A stretch of DNA of 64,000 nt from MWEI01 sp964600235 (GCA_964600235.1 CAZRIV010000014.1:62001-126000), one strand, 5' to 3'. Counted from the stretch's first letter, positions 26,521 through 35,949 are shown. The notes: a model not told the origin generated them from the letters alone. Program-made: numbers and translations.

Positions 26521-27612
26521 ATGAGTTTCACCTGCGGCATAGTGGGGTTGCCCAATGCGGGCAAGTCCACCCTTTTCAACCTCATCACAAAGGCCAATGC
26601 CCCTGCCGAGAACTATCCCTTCTGCACCATAGACCCCAACATCGGGATCGTGAACGTGCCGGACGGCAATCTCGATGCACTCGCACGCATCATAAAACCC
26701 GAGAAGATCACTCCCACCACCTTGAAACTCTTCGATATAGCGGGTCTCGTGAAGGGGGCCTTCAAGGGCGAGGGACTCGGCAACCAGTTCCTGGGACAGA
26801 TCAGGGGTGTGGATGCCGTCATCCATGTGGTGAGGTGCTTCAAGGATGTGAACGTAAGTCATGTGTATACCGACATCAACCCCGTGGCCGACCTGGAGAT
26901 CATCTTGACGGAGCTGGTCATGGCGGACCTCGAACTGGTCCAGAAGCGCCTGGAAAACCTGAAAAAGGGCCTTCGGCTCGGCAAGAAGGACATCACCGCC
27001 TCCGAGATGGAAACCCTGGAGGGCATCCAGGAGACCCTGGCGAAAGGCATCTGCATCTATGACTCGGGCATCTCCTTCGACCAGGCCGAGATGAAGGCCC
27101 TGGGGCTCCTGACTGCCAAACCCTATGTCATCGTTGCCAACGTGGGCGAGGACGACCTGATAAGCGGTTCGGTACACCTGGACAACCTGAAGGCCTGGGG
27201 GGAGAAGAAAGGCAAAAAGGTCGTGTCCATCTGCTCCAGGTTCGAGCTGGAGGCATCCGAGCTCGATGAGGGCGAGCAGAAGGAGTTCCTGGAGTCCGTG
27301 GGCATCACGCGCTCCGGCACCCAGATGCTCATCGCCACCTGCTACGAACTGCTGGACCTCATAACCTTCTACACCCCGGTGGGCAAAGAGCTTCGGGCCT
27401 GGACCCTGAAGAAGGGCGGCACCATATTTGAGGCTGCGGGACTCATCCATACCGATATCCAGAAGGGCTTCATCAAGGCCGATGTCATATCACTAGAGGA
27501 CTTCCAGAAACATGCGGGGCTCCATGGCGCACGGGACGCTGGCGTCATCCTCATCGAGGGCAGGGAGTTTGTCTTGAGGGACAATGATGTGCTGGTGATA
27601 CACTTCAGGTGA
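26521..27612 (+). CDS. ychF: redox-regulated ATPase/GTPase YchF
   Basis: A 363-aa Obg-family P-loop protein of the normal length. P-loop GLPNAGKSTL at about residues 8-17, switch NYPFCTIDPNIGIV, G3 DIAGLVKGA and a C-terminal TGS-like domain ending DNDVLVIHFR. YchF/OLA1 prefers ATP, binds ribosomes and limits stress responses in other bacteria. Confidence 0.95.
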   Translation: MSFTCGIVGLPNAGKSTLFNLITKANAPAENYPFCTIDPNIGIVNVPDGNLDALARIIKPEKITPTTLKLFDIAGLVKGAFKGEGLGNQFLGQIRGVDAVIHVVRCFKDVNVSHVYTDINPVADLEIILTELVMADLELVQKRLENLKKGLRLGKKDITASEMETLEGIQETLAKGICIYDSGISFDQAEMKALGLLTAKPYVIVANVGEDDLISGSVHLDNLKAWGEKKGKKVVSICSRFELEASELDEGEQKEFLESVGITRSGTQMLIATCYELLDLITFYTPVGKELRAWTLKKGGTIFEAAGLIHTDIQKGFIKADVISLEDFQKHAGLHGARDAGVILIEGREFVLRDNDVLVIHFR

Positions 27613-27752
27613 GGCGTTCCCCTCTTCAGATCCGCCAATGAGACCACCGTCCTTCCCCACCAGCTCTTGCGTGAATGCGTGTGCGAGTCTGGGCGTATTC
27701 TTCCGCCCCTGACACAACCGGTTCCTCTTGGTCGCCCCTGGCATGGAATATA

Positions 27753-28328
27753 TCAAGGGGTCTCTTGGGGAACGTATGCCTTCAGCCTCATCACTACACA
27801 GTGTATGAGTAGCTTGTTTTCCTGAAGGAAATAGTTATACGTGGGGCCATCGCCATATTTATACGGGATCAGCCTGAGACTGCCGACAAAAACAGCCCCT
27901 TTCGGTGAAGATCGGTACAGGTCAGTTATTGACTTTGGGGTATAATTTTCTCGAGAAATACCGACCAGGTGCTTGTCCTGCGAGTAGAACTTCAATACAA
28001 TCCTGGGCAATGTCTCCCTCTCCTTCAGGATTTTTACCAATTTTTCTGAAGGATAACAGGAAAGCGAAAGTTCAAACTCATCATCCTGGCCTGCCTTTTT
28101 GAAGAGGCATTCCTCATTGGCATCAAGTGCCAGACCGGGGACAAGACTGCCTGTAAGTATTGTAAAAGCTTTTTCCACTTTCTGCTTGGCACATATCGAG
28201 CAGGGGTCCACCGACGCCTCTGCCAGTAGTGAAAAGGCTTCGTCGGGAAGGATTACGGCACATGCACTGCTCATGTCGATAAGCGCGGCATGCAACAGAA
28301 TCAGTGATATCAATCGCACAGCCTTCAC
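27753..28328 (-). CDS. exported protein of unknown function
   Basis: A 191-aa protein with a signal peptide (VRLISLILLHAALIDMSSAC; cleavage near residue 23). After it come a CSICAKQKV segment, a further pair of cysteines (EECLF, LSCYPS) and beta-rich stretches, which suggests a small disulfide-linked periplasmic domain. Convergent with ychF and downstream of the DUF4105 gene on the same strand, separated from it by a hairpin. No family recognised. Confidence 0.6.
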   Translation of the reverse strand: MKAVRLISLILLHAALIDMSSACAVILPDEAFSLLAEASVDPCSICAKQKVEKAFTILTGSLVPGLALDANEECLFKKAGQDDEFELSLSCYPSEKLVKILKERETLPRIVLKFYSQDKHLVGISRENYTPKSITDLYRSSPKGAVFVGSLRLIPYKYGDGPTYNYFLQENKLLIHCVVMRLKAYVPQETP

Positions 28329-28407
28329 GTCCCTTCCCCTCTCCTCTTGAGATTCATATCAATAAACACCCTGACCCATGATCCATATGCTGCCAAAGGC
28401 TCAAAAT

Positions 28408-28452
28408 ATACCCTGTTGTGAGAGCCTGTGATTACAACGGACAACAGGGTAT
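28408..28452 (-). terminator. likely rho-independent terminator of the DUF3015/DUF4105 unit
   Basis: ATACCCTGTTGT (28408-28419) and ACAACAGGGTAT (28441-28452) pair perfectly over 12 bases; on the minus strand ATATTTTG follows. Located 34 bases after the DUF4105 stop. Confidence 0.55.
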
Positions 28453-28485
28453 TCGGTTTTATGTCGCCAGACCATGATAATCCAT

Positions 28486-30417
28486 CTAGAAAAACTGGTT
28501 CCAGAGGGCCTTTGCCTCGGTCTCATAGGAATCTCGAGTTATCCGCCTGGATATATCCACAGAAATGCTCTGGCTTTTTCCAAAAGCAAAATTGTTCTGC
28601 AGGGTGCCCTCTAGGGTATTGAACCGGTCGCCCAGACCATAAGATATTCCCCTTGCGGACAGATGCACCTTCCATCGACTGTTAACTGTTTTCATTGCCC
28701 CGGCAGAGCCACCTGCACCCAGAGAAAAATCATGTTCCAGGGCCCCGCCCACCTTCAGATCTGTTTCGAACATGAAATATGTGAGCCCTATGTTATCATA
28801 TTTATAGGCAAAACCACCACCCGGGTTGATCTCATATACAAGGTGATCCTCATCATCTTTCCCTGAAATACGCATGAGTCCTGTCTTTACCTTCCAAGAG
28901 ACGGGGTTGAAGAACTTATCTCTCGGGGTCAGCGAAATTATATCTATCACATCGAGATCTTCCAGTATAAACTTCCTGTCAGAGGGGAAATACCTGAAGG
29001 CGGCATCTGCAAATATGAGTTGTGCTCCTTCAATATACCCGTCATCACAGTCCATAAGGCTGTGGTATGCGGGCCTGATCCTGATCTCTGCGAATCCCTT
29101 GTCTTGCTGTACACCGGCACCCACAGCAAATCGGGTGGACTCATGTCCTCTATCAGGAGCTACAGGTGATGGTATCGTGCTCGACAGATCATCTTGAGAT
29201 ATCCCCAATAAACTCCGTTCCCTGAGAATCTTCAAAAACCGCTGCTTATATGTATCCTTGGAGACTTTCCCCTTGGTATAGATGTATTGCAGATACTCTC
29301 CAGCAAGATCCAGGATCTCGATCTTCCTGTTATCAGGGATTGACCCACCCGCAGAAATATCGACATCCTTGTCTCCCAAGGCAAGCTCCAACGCCGCCTC
29401 CTGGCCTTGTTCAGATACACGGGAAGCAAGGTATTTGATCTTTGTAGTCCTTGATGGCCGATATTGTACGCCTGTGACGAAACCCTGTTCATCGATCATT
29501 CTTATGGAATCGAGCGGTATCAGCCACCCATGCACCTTGTCGGTAAGCTTTGTACCAGGGCGGGCTGCTTCAAGGAGAAACATGAGATCATACGAGCAAT
29601 TCTCGTCAAAGAAGTAATAATCTGATGCAATTCCCTCCTTTTCACGAATATTCAGCATCATTCTCCTGATCTCAGGGCCTGTAAGATTGAGCTGGTATTC
29701 CCATATATCCCGGTGCTCGACATCACTGTATTCCTGAAGTTTTGTGTAATACGGCTGGATGGAAAAATATCCCGGATACAATCCGAACAGGCCCTTGACG
29801 GCAAACAACGGGCCAAAAGTCTCGGTGGTTACAGCGGTATAGTTAACCGAATAGGCGAGAAGCCTGCTTTTGTTATACGTATCAATGGTGAGAAGAGTAT
29901 GACCGAACATGGATGCAGGACTGTTCAGATGTGCTGAGGGAAAGATCAGGGTAACCGTTTCCGGCTTCACATTGTCCATGAATCTTTCAAAGGACCGGCA
30001 TTCATCAACAGGGAGATGACCGGGATCAAGGCCCAATCTCTGAGTGATCCACTCATACCGGGCGACAAACCTGCAGACAGCAGACTTTTCTTCATCCTCC
30101 TGCGGTTCGAAAAATGCGCGGATAGTAGCGTCGAGCTCGGCTTCAGGATTTGTTTTGCCGTCAGGGGCCAGAAAGAATCTCGGGTCATCAACAAGGCTCT
30201 TATATCCTAAGACACTCGGTTTATAATGGAGAAGAATATGCCAGTAGGGATCCTGGTGGAGCTTCATCTCATGTGCTGCAAGGAGTTTTTCGGCAAGGTA
30301 TGGAGAATCCTTTGACCAGAGTTGAGAAATGCCAATATGGGAAAAAAAGATAATTAGGAAAAGGAAGGAGATGCACCCATGATGAAATGCATAACTCCTT
30401 CCAGATCCTGTATACAC
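28486..30417 (-). CDS. DUF4105 (Lnb N-terminal) envelope protein
   Basis: A 643-aa exported protein starting at a GTG nine bases after the DUF3015 stop. An N-terminal hydrophobic stretch (CISFLFLIIFFSHIGISQLW) acts as a signal. Residues about 150-320 match the DUF4105/Lnb N-terminal domain: FPSAHLNSPASMFGHTLL, YSVNYTA and a conserved YYFFDENCSYDLMFLLEA. This domain is probably a cysteine hydrolase of the NlpC/P60-like or lipoprotein-processing type. The C-terminal 230 residues have alternating hydrophobic strands, and the final aromatic residue (LWNQFF) suggests a beta-barrel in the outer membrane. Function in bacteria outside the Lnb group is unproven. Confidence 0.8.
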   Translation of the reverse strand: MYTGSGRSYAFHHGCISFLFLIIFFSHIGISQLWSKDSPYLAEKLLAAHEMKLHQDPYWHILLHYKPSVLGYKSLVDDPRFFLAPDGKTNPEAELDATIRAFFEPQEDEEKSAVCRFVARYEWITQRLGLDPGHLPVDECRSFERFMDNVKPETVTLIFPSAHLNSPASMFGHTLLTIDTYNKSRLLAYSVNYTAVTTETFGPLFAVKGLFGLYPGYFSIQPYYTKLQEYSDVEHRDIWEYQLNLTGPEIRRMMLNIREKEGIASDYYFFDENCSYDLMFLLEAARPGTKLTDKVHGWLIPLDSIRMIDEQGFVTGVQYRPSRTTKIKYLASRVSEQGQEAALELALGDKDVDISAGGSIPDNRKIEILDLAGEYLQYIYTKGKVSKDTYKQRFLKILRERSLLGISQDDLSSTIPSPVAPDRGHESTRFAVGAGVQQDKGFAEIRIRPAYHSLMDCDDGYIEGAQLIFADAAFRYFPSDRKFILEDLDVIDIISLTPRDKFFNPVSWKVKTGLMRISGKDDEDHLVYEINPGGGFAYKYDNIGLTYFMFETDLKVGGALEHDFSLGAGGSAGAMKTVNSRWKVHLSARGISYGLGDRFNTLEGTLQNNFAFGKSQSISVDISRRITRDSYETEAKALWNQFF

Positions 30418-30426
30418 CGAACCGGG

Positions 30427-30888
30427 CTACATCAGTGCCTGGATATTCCTGACGACATCTACGCTGCTGACATCTGTTGACGGGTAAATCCGGGAAAAAT
30501 TGCTCTGCAGTGTCGAATAAAAACCGGTCCTGGAGCCTTCGGGGACTTCCATGAGGACCGCCAGCGTATCGAGGTATTCCCCGTCCCCCTTGGCAATGTC
30601 ATTTGCCAGGTTATCCATGTTGTCCGCTACATAGTTATTGATCCTCTCGATACTTACAAAGCGGCTGGGTTTCTCGCAGTTGGAGGTGCCGGAGGTCATG
30701 CCGAAGGTCTGGTTGCCGAAGGTGCCATTGGTTGTTGCAGCCAGCACCTGGAAGACAAGGCCATCGTTCCCCTGCATAACTATGGAGCCTAGACCACAAC
30801 CTGTATTCTTCTGGTTCACGGCAAAACAGACCGATGCCGGTAGTACGAGAAAACTTACAAGAACAACAGCTACCATAAATCTCTTCAT
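30427..30888 (-). CDS. DUF3015 family periplasmic protein
   Basis: A 153-aa protein with a signal peptide (MVAVVLVSFLVLPASVCFA). The mature part starts with GCGLGSIVMQGNDGLVFQVL and continues AATTNGTFGNQTFGMTSGTS, the DUF3015 signature. GAGGAGGAATAGG precedes the ATG. The neighbouring DUF4105 gene is a frequent partner as far as I recall, suggesting a shared envelope task. Confidence 0.85.
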   Translation of the reverse strand: MKRFMVAVVLVSFLVLPASVCFAVNQKNTGCGLGSIVMQGNDGLVFQVLAATTNGTFGNQTFGMTSGTSNCEKPSRFVSIERINNYVADNMDNLANDIAKGDGEYLDTLAVLMEVPEGSRTGFYSTLQSNFSRIYPSTDVSSVDVVRNIQALM

Positions 30889-31099
30889 TCCTATTCCTCC
30901 TCTCTGTGGTTTTAAGACTATGTATTGCGAATTCTCATCAAAGCCTTCAACCGATCATCATTACATCCTGGGCCCTTGTAAAAATACCGGTGGTTGGGCT
31001 TATTCCCCCCGCAGCTAACGACCCATATCACAGTATCGGGTTTTCCCAAATGACAAGATGTAGCTTCTTATAAAAAGGAGCTTTATTGATACAGGTTAT

Positions 31100-31128
31100 T
31101 ATATAAAAGGATACATGCCATCAGTCAA
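31100..31128 (-). promoter_or_regulatory. sigma-70-like promoter upstream of the DUF3015 gene
   Basis: On the minus strand TTGACT (31123-31128), a 17-base spacer and TATATA (31100-31105; a TATAAT reading is two bases further) form a strong promoter. It would give a leader of about 200 bases. The rest of the 30889-31276 gap shows nothing else to me. Confidence 0.5.
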
Positions 31129-31276
31129 GGCAGTTATCGAATGAACCATCAAGAACGATGACCCGACCATTTTGAAAGACATCAGGTCTCAACACATCCA
31201 TCCATGGGCAAGCACTCATTTCAATTGGAGATAATAGAACATTGCTCCTGGTATATACCAAAAAATTGTGACGCTT

Positions 31277-31558
31277 TTAAGACCTGCCCTTCTTCTTTGC
31301 ATTCATACGGTAAATGAATGCCAGCAGCTCCGCTACCACCTGGTAGAGCTCCTCGGGGATCTCCTCGTTGATATCGAGCCGGTACAGGGCCTCCATGAGG
31401 GTGGAGTCCTTCTCCACAGGGATCTTGTGTTCCTTTGCCAGGGCGAGGATCCTCTCGGCTACAGCCCCCCTGCCCTTTGCCGTGACCTTAGGGGCTGCGG
31501 CCTTTCCACGGTCGTATTTCAGGGCGACAGCCTTTTTGTGTTTCTCTTCTTCCTTCAT
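31277..31558 (-). CDS. FlhB C-terminal-domain-like protein (EscU/YscU/HrcU family)
   Basis: A 93-aa protein matching only the cytoplasmic domain of the flagellar export switch FlhB: AVALKYDRGKAAAPKVTAKG, AERILALAKEHKIPVEKDSTL and LYRLDINEEIPEELYQVVAELL. The self-cleaving NPTH motif is absent, as expected for FlhX-type proteins, which lie before the motif. The start overlaps the FliK-like stop by four bases, so translation is coupled. Confidence 0.85.
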   Translation of the reverse strand: MKEEEKHKKAVALKYDRGKAAAPKVTAKGRGAVAERILALAKEHKIPVEKDSTLMEALYRLDINEEIPEELYQVVAELLAFIYRMNAKKKGRS

Positions 31559-32322
31559 ACCAGCACATCCACATCTATGCGGGACGCTGAGAGAGGTTGC
31601 TTCTGTACGAACTCCATGCTTGAAACACCGTAGGGCTCGAGGCTCGCTGCAAGGTCTTCCATGTGCCCTTTCAAGAAGCTCACTACGTCTTCGGACCCTG
31701 AAGATATCTCCACAGCCAGCCCCCTTTTCGTCCTCAAAACCGTGCTCTCGATGAGGCCCAGGGCATCGGTAGCCACGTCAAAATGGAGCCGGTAATCCTG
31801 CCCTTCCTTTTCGATCGTCACCCGTGCCCTGCCCCTCGTCTCATCATCCACAAAGGGCACCAGCAGATAGGCAATGGTACTGGGCGGCAACTGGGAAGTT
31901 TCCTGGATGAACTTCTGGACGAGCTGGGCGGCCATCTTCTCTTCTGGTGCCTCGGCCATGAGCTTCTCCAGGATCTCTTTCATCGCGAAGGCCTGTATGG
32001 GCGTATTCTTGAATTTACCCACGAGGCGCTCCACGAGGTTGTCCATCAGCCTGACGGCTGCCTTCATCTCGGGATTCGAATCAACGGGCTTCATGACGAC
32101 CTTCGGGCTGGTGGCATGCACCCTGAGGTTCAGGACCTGGTCTTTTGTCAGGTTGAGGGTCGTCTCCACAAGGAGCTGCCTGCCGAACATGGATACGAGT
32201 ACGAGCCCGTCTTTCGGGTTTGCGAGCACGGTGGCGACAACCTGACGGCCGACCACCAGGGAAGGCACCTTCCCCTGAACGACAATATCTCCTGCAGGTG
32301 CCTGTACGGGTGTTATGGGCAT
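31555..32322 (-). CDS. flagellar hook-length control (FliK-like) protein
   Basis: A 255-aa protein. The C-terminal half resembles the Flg_hook/FliK domain (LLVPFVDDETRGRARVTIEK, YRLHFDVATDALGLIESTVL), which sets hook length and switches export specificity. The N-terminal half has a beta-strand-rich segment (VVATVLANPKDGLVLVSMFG). It is shorter than classic FliK. It overlaps the FlhB-like gene and follows the DUF2802 gene by 13 bases. Confidence 0.65.
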   Translation of the reverse strand: MPITPVQAPAGDIVVQGKVPSLVVGRQVVATVLANPKDGLVLVSMFGRQLLVETTLNLTKDQVLNLRVHATSPKVVMKPVDSNPEMKAAVRLMDNLVERLVGKFKNTPIQAFAMKEILEKLMAEAPEEKMAAQLVQKFIQETSQLPPSTIAYLLVPFVDDETRGRARVTIEKEGQDYRLHFDVATDALGLIESTVLRTKRGLAVEISSGSEDVVSFLKGHMEDLAASLEPYGVSSMEFVQKQPLSASRIDVDVLV

Positions 32323-32335
32323 ATGCTTCTCAGGA

Positions 32336-32779
32336 TCAGTCCCGGGGGTTGCCGACCTTTATCATGAGCTGGATCTCTCCCACCGGGACCCCGGTGATCT
32401 GGCAGATATCGAGGACATCGAAACCGCCCTTATGAAGCTTCTGGACATCTGAGGCATTGAACTGCCTGGCCTTTTTCACCTTCATGGAGGTTTCTTCCAG
32501 TGCCTTTATGAGGACCTCTGCATTGCGGATCTTGCCGTCCAGATCACTCATGACCTTGGTGACCAGTTCGATGTTCTGCTGGATGTTTCCATCGAAGGTA
32601 TTCGTGAGGTCCTGGGTCTGCCTGACCACTGACTTTAATTCTTCGAGGGCCTGGGGCTTGACCTTTCTTCTTCTTTCCAGGACCAGGAGAAAGACCACAA
32701 AGGCAATCAGGATTACCTGGATGACCAGCTGGACGATAAGGAGGAACCTTACAGGATCGTCAAAAAGGGGAAGCTGCAA
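32336..32779 (-). CDS. DUF2802-type membrane protein of flagellar clusters
   Basis: A 147-aa protein with one N-terminal span (FLLIVQLVIQVILIAFVVFLLVLE), a helical middle and a C-terminal segment, ASDVQKLHKGGFDVLDICQI then TGVPVGEIQLMI, as in DUF2802 proteins encoded among flagellar genes. The C-terminal part looks like a small helix-turn-helix. Function unknown. Confidence 0.65.
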   Translation of the reverse strand: MQLPLFDDPVRFLLIVQLVIQVILIAFVVFLLVLERRRKVKPQALEELKSVVRQTQDLTNTFDGNIQQNIELVTKVMSDLDGKIRNAEVLIKALEETSMKVKKARQFNASDVQKLHKGGFDVLDICQITGVPVGEIQLMIKVGNPRD

Positions 32780-32781
32780 AG

Positions 32782-33087
32782 CTACACCACCACATCGATG
32801 ATATGCTTCTCGCTCGTGGTGCTCTCTTCTTCTGAGGTGTCCACGGCCTGGGCTTTTCCTTCCCGAGCCTGATCTTTTCTGCGCCCTTCTTTTTCCCGCT
32901 CACGCACAGAGATCTCCTGGGCCTTCTTGGACTCGGCCACTTCCCTGTTTTTGCGCAGCCTCGCCCTGGCCTCGTCTTCGGTGAGAATCTGCCGGGCAAC
33001 CTCGGAGTGGACAAAGGTGTTCTGATTGATCTTCTCAATCCTCCCGGCCTGGGAGAGTATCGTAGAAATGTCAGACGCCCCTGCCAT
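32782..33087 (-). CDS. hypothetical protein of a flagellar-type cluster
   Basis: A 101-aa very charged protein (EREKEGRRKDQAREGKAQAV near residue 65-85). A hydrophobic-polar N-terminus, ASDISTILSQAGRIEKINQN, is the only conserved-looking part. I have seen similar proteins at this position in deltaproteobacterial flagellar operons but cannot name a family. It is first in the minus-strand series that ends with the FlhB-like gene. Confidence 0.5.
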   Translation of the reverse strand: MAGASDISTILSQAGRIEKINQNTFVHSEVARQILTEDEARARLRKNREVAESKKAQEISVREREKEGRRKDQAREGKAQAVDTSEEESTTSEKHIIDVVV

Positions 33088-33224
33088 AAAGATCCCCTCT
33101 ATTCCCCGTTATCGACTTATATCAACTTAAACTTGAATTTGCAAAGGAAATCGCGCGGAAATGCTTGTATTTTAACCGGATTGGCATCACATGACAGGCG
33201 CTCTGAAACAGAGTGGGAGAGGCG

Positions 33225-33593
33225 CTAGTCCTGCGACTCTCCCACCTTAATGATCGATCCGCCCATGCCCGCGGCAAAGAGCCTGCCGCACGACTCGAAC
33301 AAGATGTAACGAGTGGCGAGAAGGGGTATGTTCTTTTCCTTGGCCAGCTTGATGGCATCGGGAGCGGGCCTTTTTCCCCTGACAAAAACGATGACCCTGA
33401 GATCCAGCGTATCCGCCGTACGGACAACCAGGGGGTTGGTAAGACCCGTAAGAAGCATTGATCCTTCTTTTGCAAAGGCGAGAACATCACTCATGAGGTC
33501 GGCTGCAAAACCACGTTCAACTTCCATATCCAGCCTGTCCTCGCCCACTATCACTTCGGCATCAAGGATCTGTTTAACTTCCGCAAGGGTCAT
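33225..33593 (-). CDS. DRTGG domain protein
   Basis: A 122-aa protein that is one DRTGG domain (TLAEVKQILDAEVIVGEDRL, VLAFAKEGSMLLTGLTNP, RVIVFVRGK). This domain is often found beside anaerobic hydrogenase and NADH/ferredoxin oxidoreductase genes and may sense a nucleotide or redox partner. Here it is 21 bases after the NfnB-like gene on the same strand and probably part of its operon. Confidence 0.85.
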   Translation of the reverse strand: MTLAEVKQILDAEVIVGEDRLDMEVERGFAADLMSDVLAFAKEGSMLLTGLTNPLVVRTADTLDLRVIVFVRGKRPAPDAIKLAKEKNIPLLATRYILFESCGRLFAAGMGGSIIKVGESQD

Positions 33594-33614
33594 ACCCCTC
33601 TCCTCTCAGGGAAA

Positions 33615-35021
33615 TTATTTCTTCGACATCAGGTACTGGTGGATTGCCTTTGCTGCCTTCCTGCCTGCACCCATGGCCAGGATGACCGTGGCGGCACCGG
33701 TTACAATGTCGCCGCCTGCAAATACACCTTCCCGTGATGTTTGTCCAGTCTCTTCATCAGCAACGATATAGTTCCACTTGTTTGTCTTGAGGCCCGGGGT
33801 CGTGCTCTGCACCAGGGGGTTCGCACCCGCTCCGATGGCTATAACCGCCGTGTCGATATCGATTACAAACTCGGAGCCCTTCATGGGAACCGGCCTTCTC
33901 CTGCCTGATTCATCCGGCTCACCCAGTTCCATCTTCAAACATTCTACACCAACCACCCACCCCTTGTCATTGCCAATGTAACGTATGGGATTGGTTAGAA
34001 GATGCAGTTCGATGCCCTCCTGCTCAGCATGGTGGATCTCCTCAATCCTTGCCGGCATCTCATCACGTGAACGGCGGTAGACGAGATAGACATGGTCCGC
34101 GCCGAGCCTCATGGCTGTGCGTGCCGAATCCATTGCCACGTTCCCGCCGCCCACAACGGCAACATTCTTGCCCTTGACGATGGGGGTGTCATACTCGGGG
34201 AACTTGTATGCCTTCATGAGGTTGCTTCTGGTAAGGTATTCGTTCGCGGAATATACACCGTTGAGGTTCTCGCCCGGGATATTCATGAAGGTGGGCAGTC
34301 CGGCACCGGTGCCGAGATATACGGCATCAAATCCTTCTTCGAAGAGCTCGTCCACCGTTGCCACCTTGCCGATGACGCTCGATGTCTCGATCTTTGCTCC
34401 GAGCTTCTGGAGATAATCCACCTCTGCGGCTACGATGGCCTTGGGCAGCCTGAACTCGGGGATGCCGTAGACCAGGACCCCTCCTGTCTTGTGCAGGGCC
34501 TCGAAGATGGTTACCTCATGACCGAGCTGCACCAGGTCGCCGGCAACGGTCAGGCCTGATGGTCCCGATCCGACAACGGCGACCTTCTGTCCTGTGGGTG
34601 TCACCTTTGGGGGGACAGAAACCTCGCCTGAAGCCCGCTCGTAGTCCGCCACGAACCGTTCGAGCCTGCCTATGGCAACCGGCTCCCCCTTTTTCCCACG
34701 GACACACTGGGCTTCACACTGAGCCTCCTGCGGACATACCCTTCCGCAGACAGCAGGCAGTGCGTTGGTTGCCTTGATCTTTTTCGCTGCGCCGATGAAA
34801 TCGCCTTCCTGGACGAGCGCTATAAACCCGGGGATGTCCACTTCCACCGGACAGCCCTGGACACACGCCGGGTTCTTGCATGTGATGCATCGCAGAGCCT
34901 CGGTCTTTGCCATTTCGGGTGTGTATCCGAGCGGGACCTCGTCGAAATTCCGGGCCCTGACCTTTGCGTCCTGCTCAGGCATGGGCTGACGCGGGATCTT
35001 GAGTCTGTCTTTCATTTCCAT
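33615..35021 (-). CDS. NfnB-like FAD/Fe-S subunit (GltD family)
   Basis: A 468-aa flavoprotein of the glutamate synthase small-subunit family. The N-terminal Fe-S region holds CITCKNPACVQGCPVEVDIP and CGRVCPQEAQCEAQC; GxGxxG FAD and NAD(P) folds follow (KVAVVGSGPSGLTVAGDLV, NVAVVGGGNVAMDSARTAM). Together with the next gene it matches NfnAB, the electron-bifurcating NADH:ferredoxin:NADP oxidoreductase, or sulfide dehydrogenase (SudAB). The ATG at 35021 has GGGAGG upstream; the next gene ends two bases earlier. It is cytoplasmic and supplies NADPH or reduced ferredoxin. Confidence 0.88.
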   Translation of the reverse strand: MEMKDRLKIPRQPMPEQDAKVRARNFDEVPLGYTPEMAKTEALRCITCKNPACVQGCPVEVDIPGFIALVQEGDFIGAAKKIKATNALPAVCGRVCPQEAQCEAQCVRGKKGEPVAIGRLERFVADYERASGEVSVPPKVTPTGQKVAVVGSGPSGLTVAGDLVQLGHEVTIFEALHKTGGVLVYGIPEFRLPKAIVAAEVDYLQKLGAKIETSSVIGKVATVDELFEEGFDAVYLGTGAGLPTFMNIPGENLNGVYSANEYLTRSNLMKAYKFPEYDTPIVKGKNVAVVGGGNVAMDSARTAMRLGADHVYLVYRRSRDEMPARIEEIHHAEQEGIELHLLTNPIRYIGNDKGWVVGVECLKMELGEPDESGRRRPVPMKGSEFVIDIDTAVIAIGAGANPLVQSTTPGLKTNKWNYIVADEETGQTSREGVFAGGDIVTGAATVILAMGAGRKAAKAIHQYLMSKK

Positions 35022-35022
35022 G

Positions 35023-35874
35023 TTACCTGCCTCCCTTCCCAAGTTTGCATGAGCAGTAGTGGTCGTAGCATTCCTTTTCTTCGGTCAGGTAAATCCTCTG
35101 CCTGTCGATAAGCTGCCGGAAGTCTACCTGATGGCCATCAAATTCAGGTCCGTCCACACATACAAACTGTGTCTTGCCGCCTACACTCACCCGGCAGGCC
35201 CCGCACATTCCCGTTGCATCTACCATGATCGAGTTCAACGAAACGACCGTGTTGACATTGTATTTTTTCGTGGTGTCACAGACCGACCTCATCATGGGGA
35301 CCGGTCCGATGGCGACCACCATATCTATCTTCTTGCCCGGCAGGAGGTATTTGTCTTCCAATGCCTGGCTGACAAACCCCTTATACCCGTATGAGCCGTC
35401 ATCCGTTGCCACGATGAACTCGTCTGATACCGCCTTCATCTCGTCTTCCATGATGATCAGGTCCTTGGTGCGTGCCCCGATAATGGAGATGATGTGGTTT
35501 CCGGCATTTTTCAGTGCCTGGGTGATGGGGTACACGGGTGCGATCCCCACTCCACCGCCGATGCATGCAATGGTCCCCAACTTTTCTATATGGGTGGGTT
35601 TGCCCAGCGGACCCACGAGATCCATGAGCACATCTCCCTGGTTGAGATCTGCCAGAATAGCGGTGGATTTGCCCACCACCTGGAAGATGATCGTCACGGT
35701 CCCTTTGACCGGATCGGCATCGGCAATGGTGAGAGGAATACGCTCACCCTCCTCATGGATCCTGATGACTACGAACTGTCCGGCCTTCCGTTTTTTTGAG
35801 ATCTTCGGGCCTTCGAGCACCATCTTGAACACGTTTTCGGATAACTGCTGTTTCTCTAGTATTTTGGCTGACAT
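35023..35874 (-). CDS. NfnA-like FAD/[2Fe-2S] subunit
   Basis: A 283-aa protein of the dihydroorotate dehydrogenase electron-transfer (PyrK-like) family. It has a ferredoxin-reductase-type FAD domain (KAGQFVVIRIHEEGERIPLT), an NAD domain (LGTIACIGGGVGIAPVYPI) and a C-terminal [2Fe-2S] site (MCGACRVSVGGKTQFVCVDG). Paired with the GltD-type partner it is NfnA/SudB. The ATG at 35874 follows GGAGG; an extra 16 upstream residues are unlikely. Confidence 0.88.
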   Translation of the reverse strand: MSAKILEKQQLSENVFKMVLEGPKISKKRKAGQFVVIRIHEEGERIPLTIADADPVKGTVTIIFQVVGKSTAILADLNQGDVLMDLVGPLGKPTHIEKLGTIACIGGGVGIAPVYPITQALKNAGNHIISIIGARTKDLIIMEDEMKAVSDEFIVATDDGSYGYKGFVSQALEDKYLLPGKKIDMVVAIGPVPMMRSVCDTTKKYNVNTVVSLNSIMVDATGMCGACRVSVGGKTQFVCVDGPEFDGHQVDFRQLIDRQRIYLTEEKECYDHYCSCKLGKGGR

Positions 35875-35949
35875 ACTACCTCCATTATCCCTAACTCTTC
35901 GAGCTAGCCTTTTCGTTTTCAAAACCGGGCAGCGTGCGTTACACTATAT

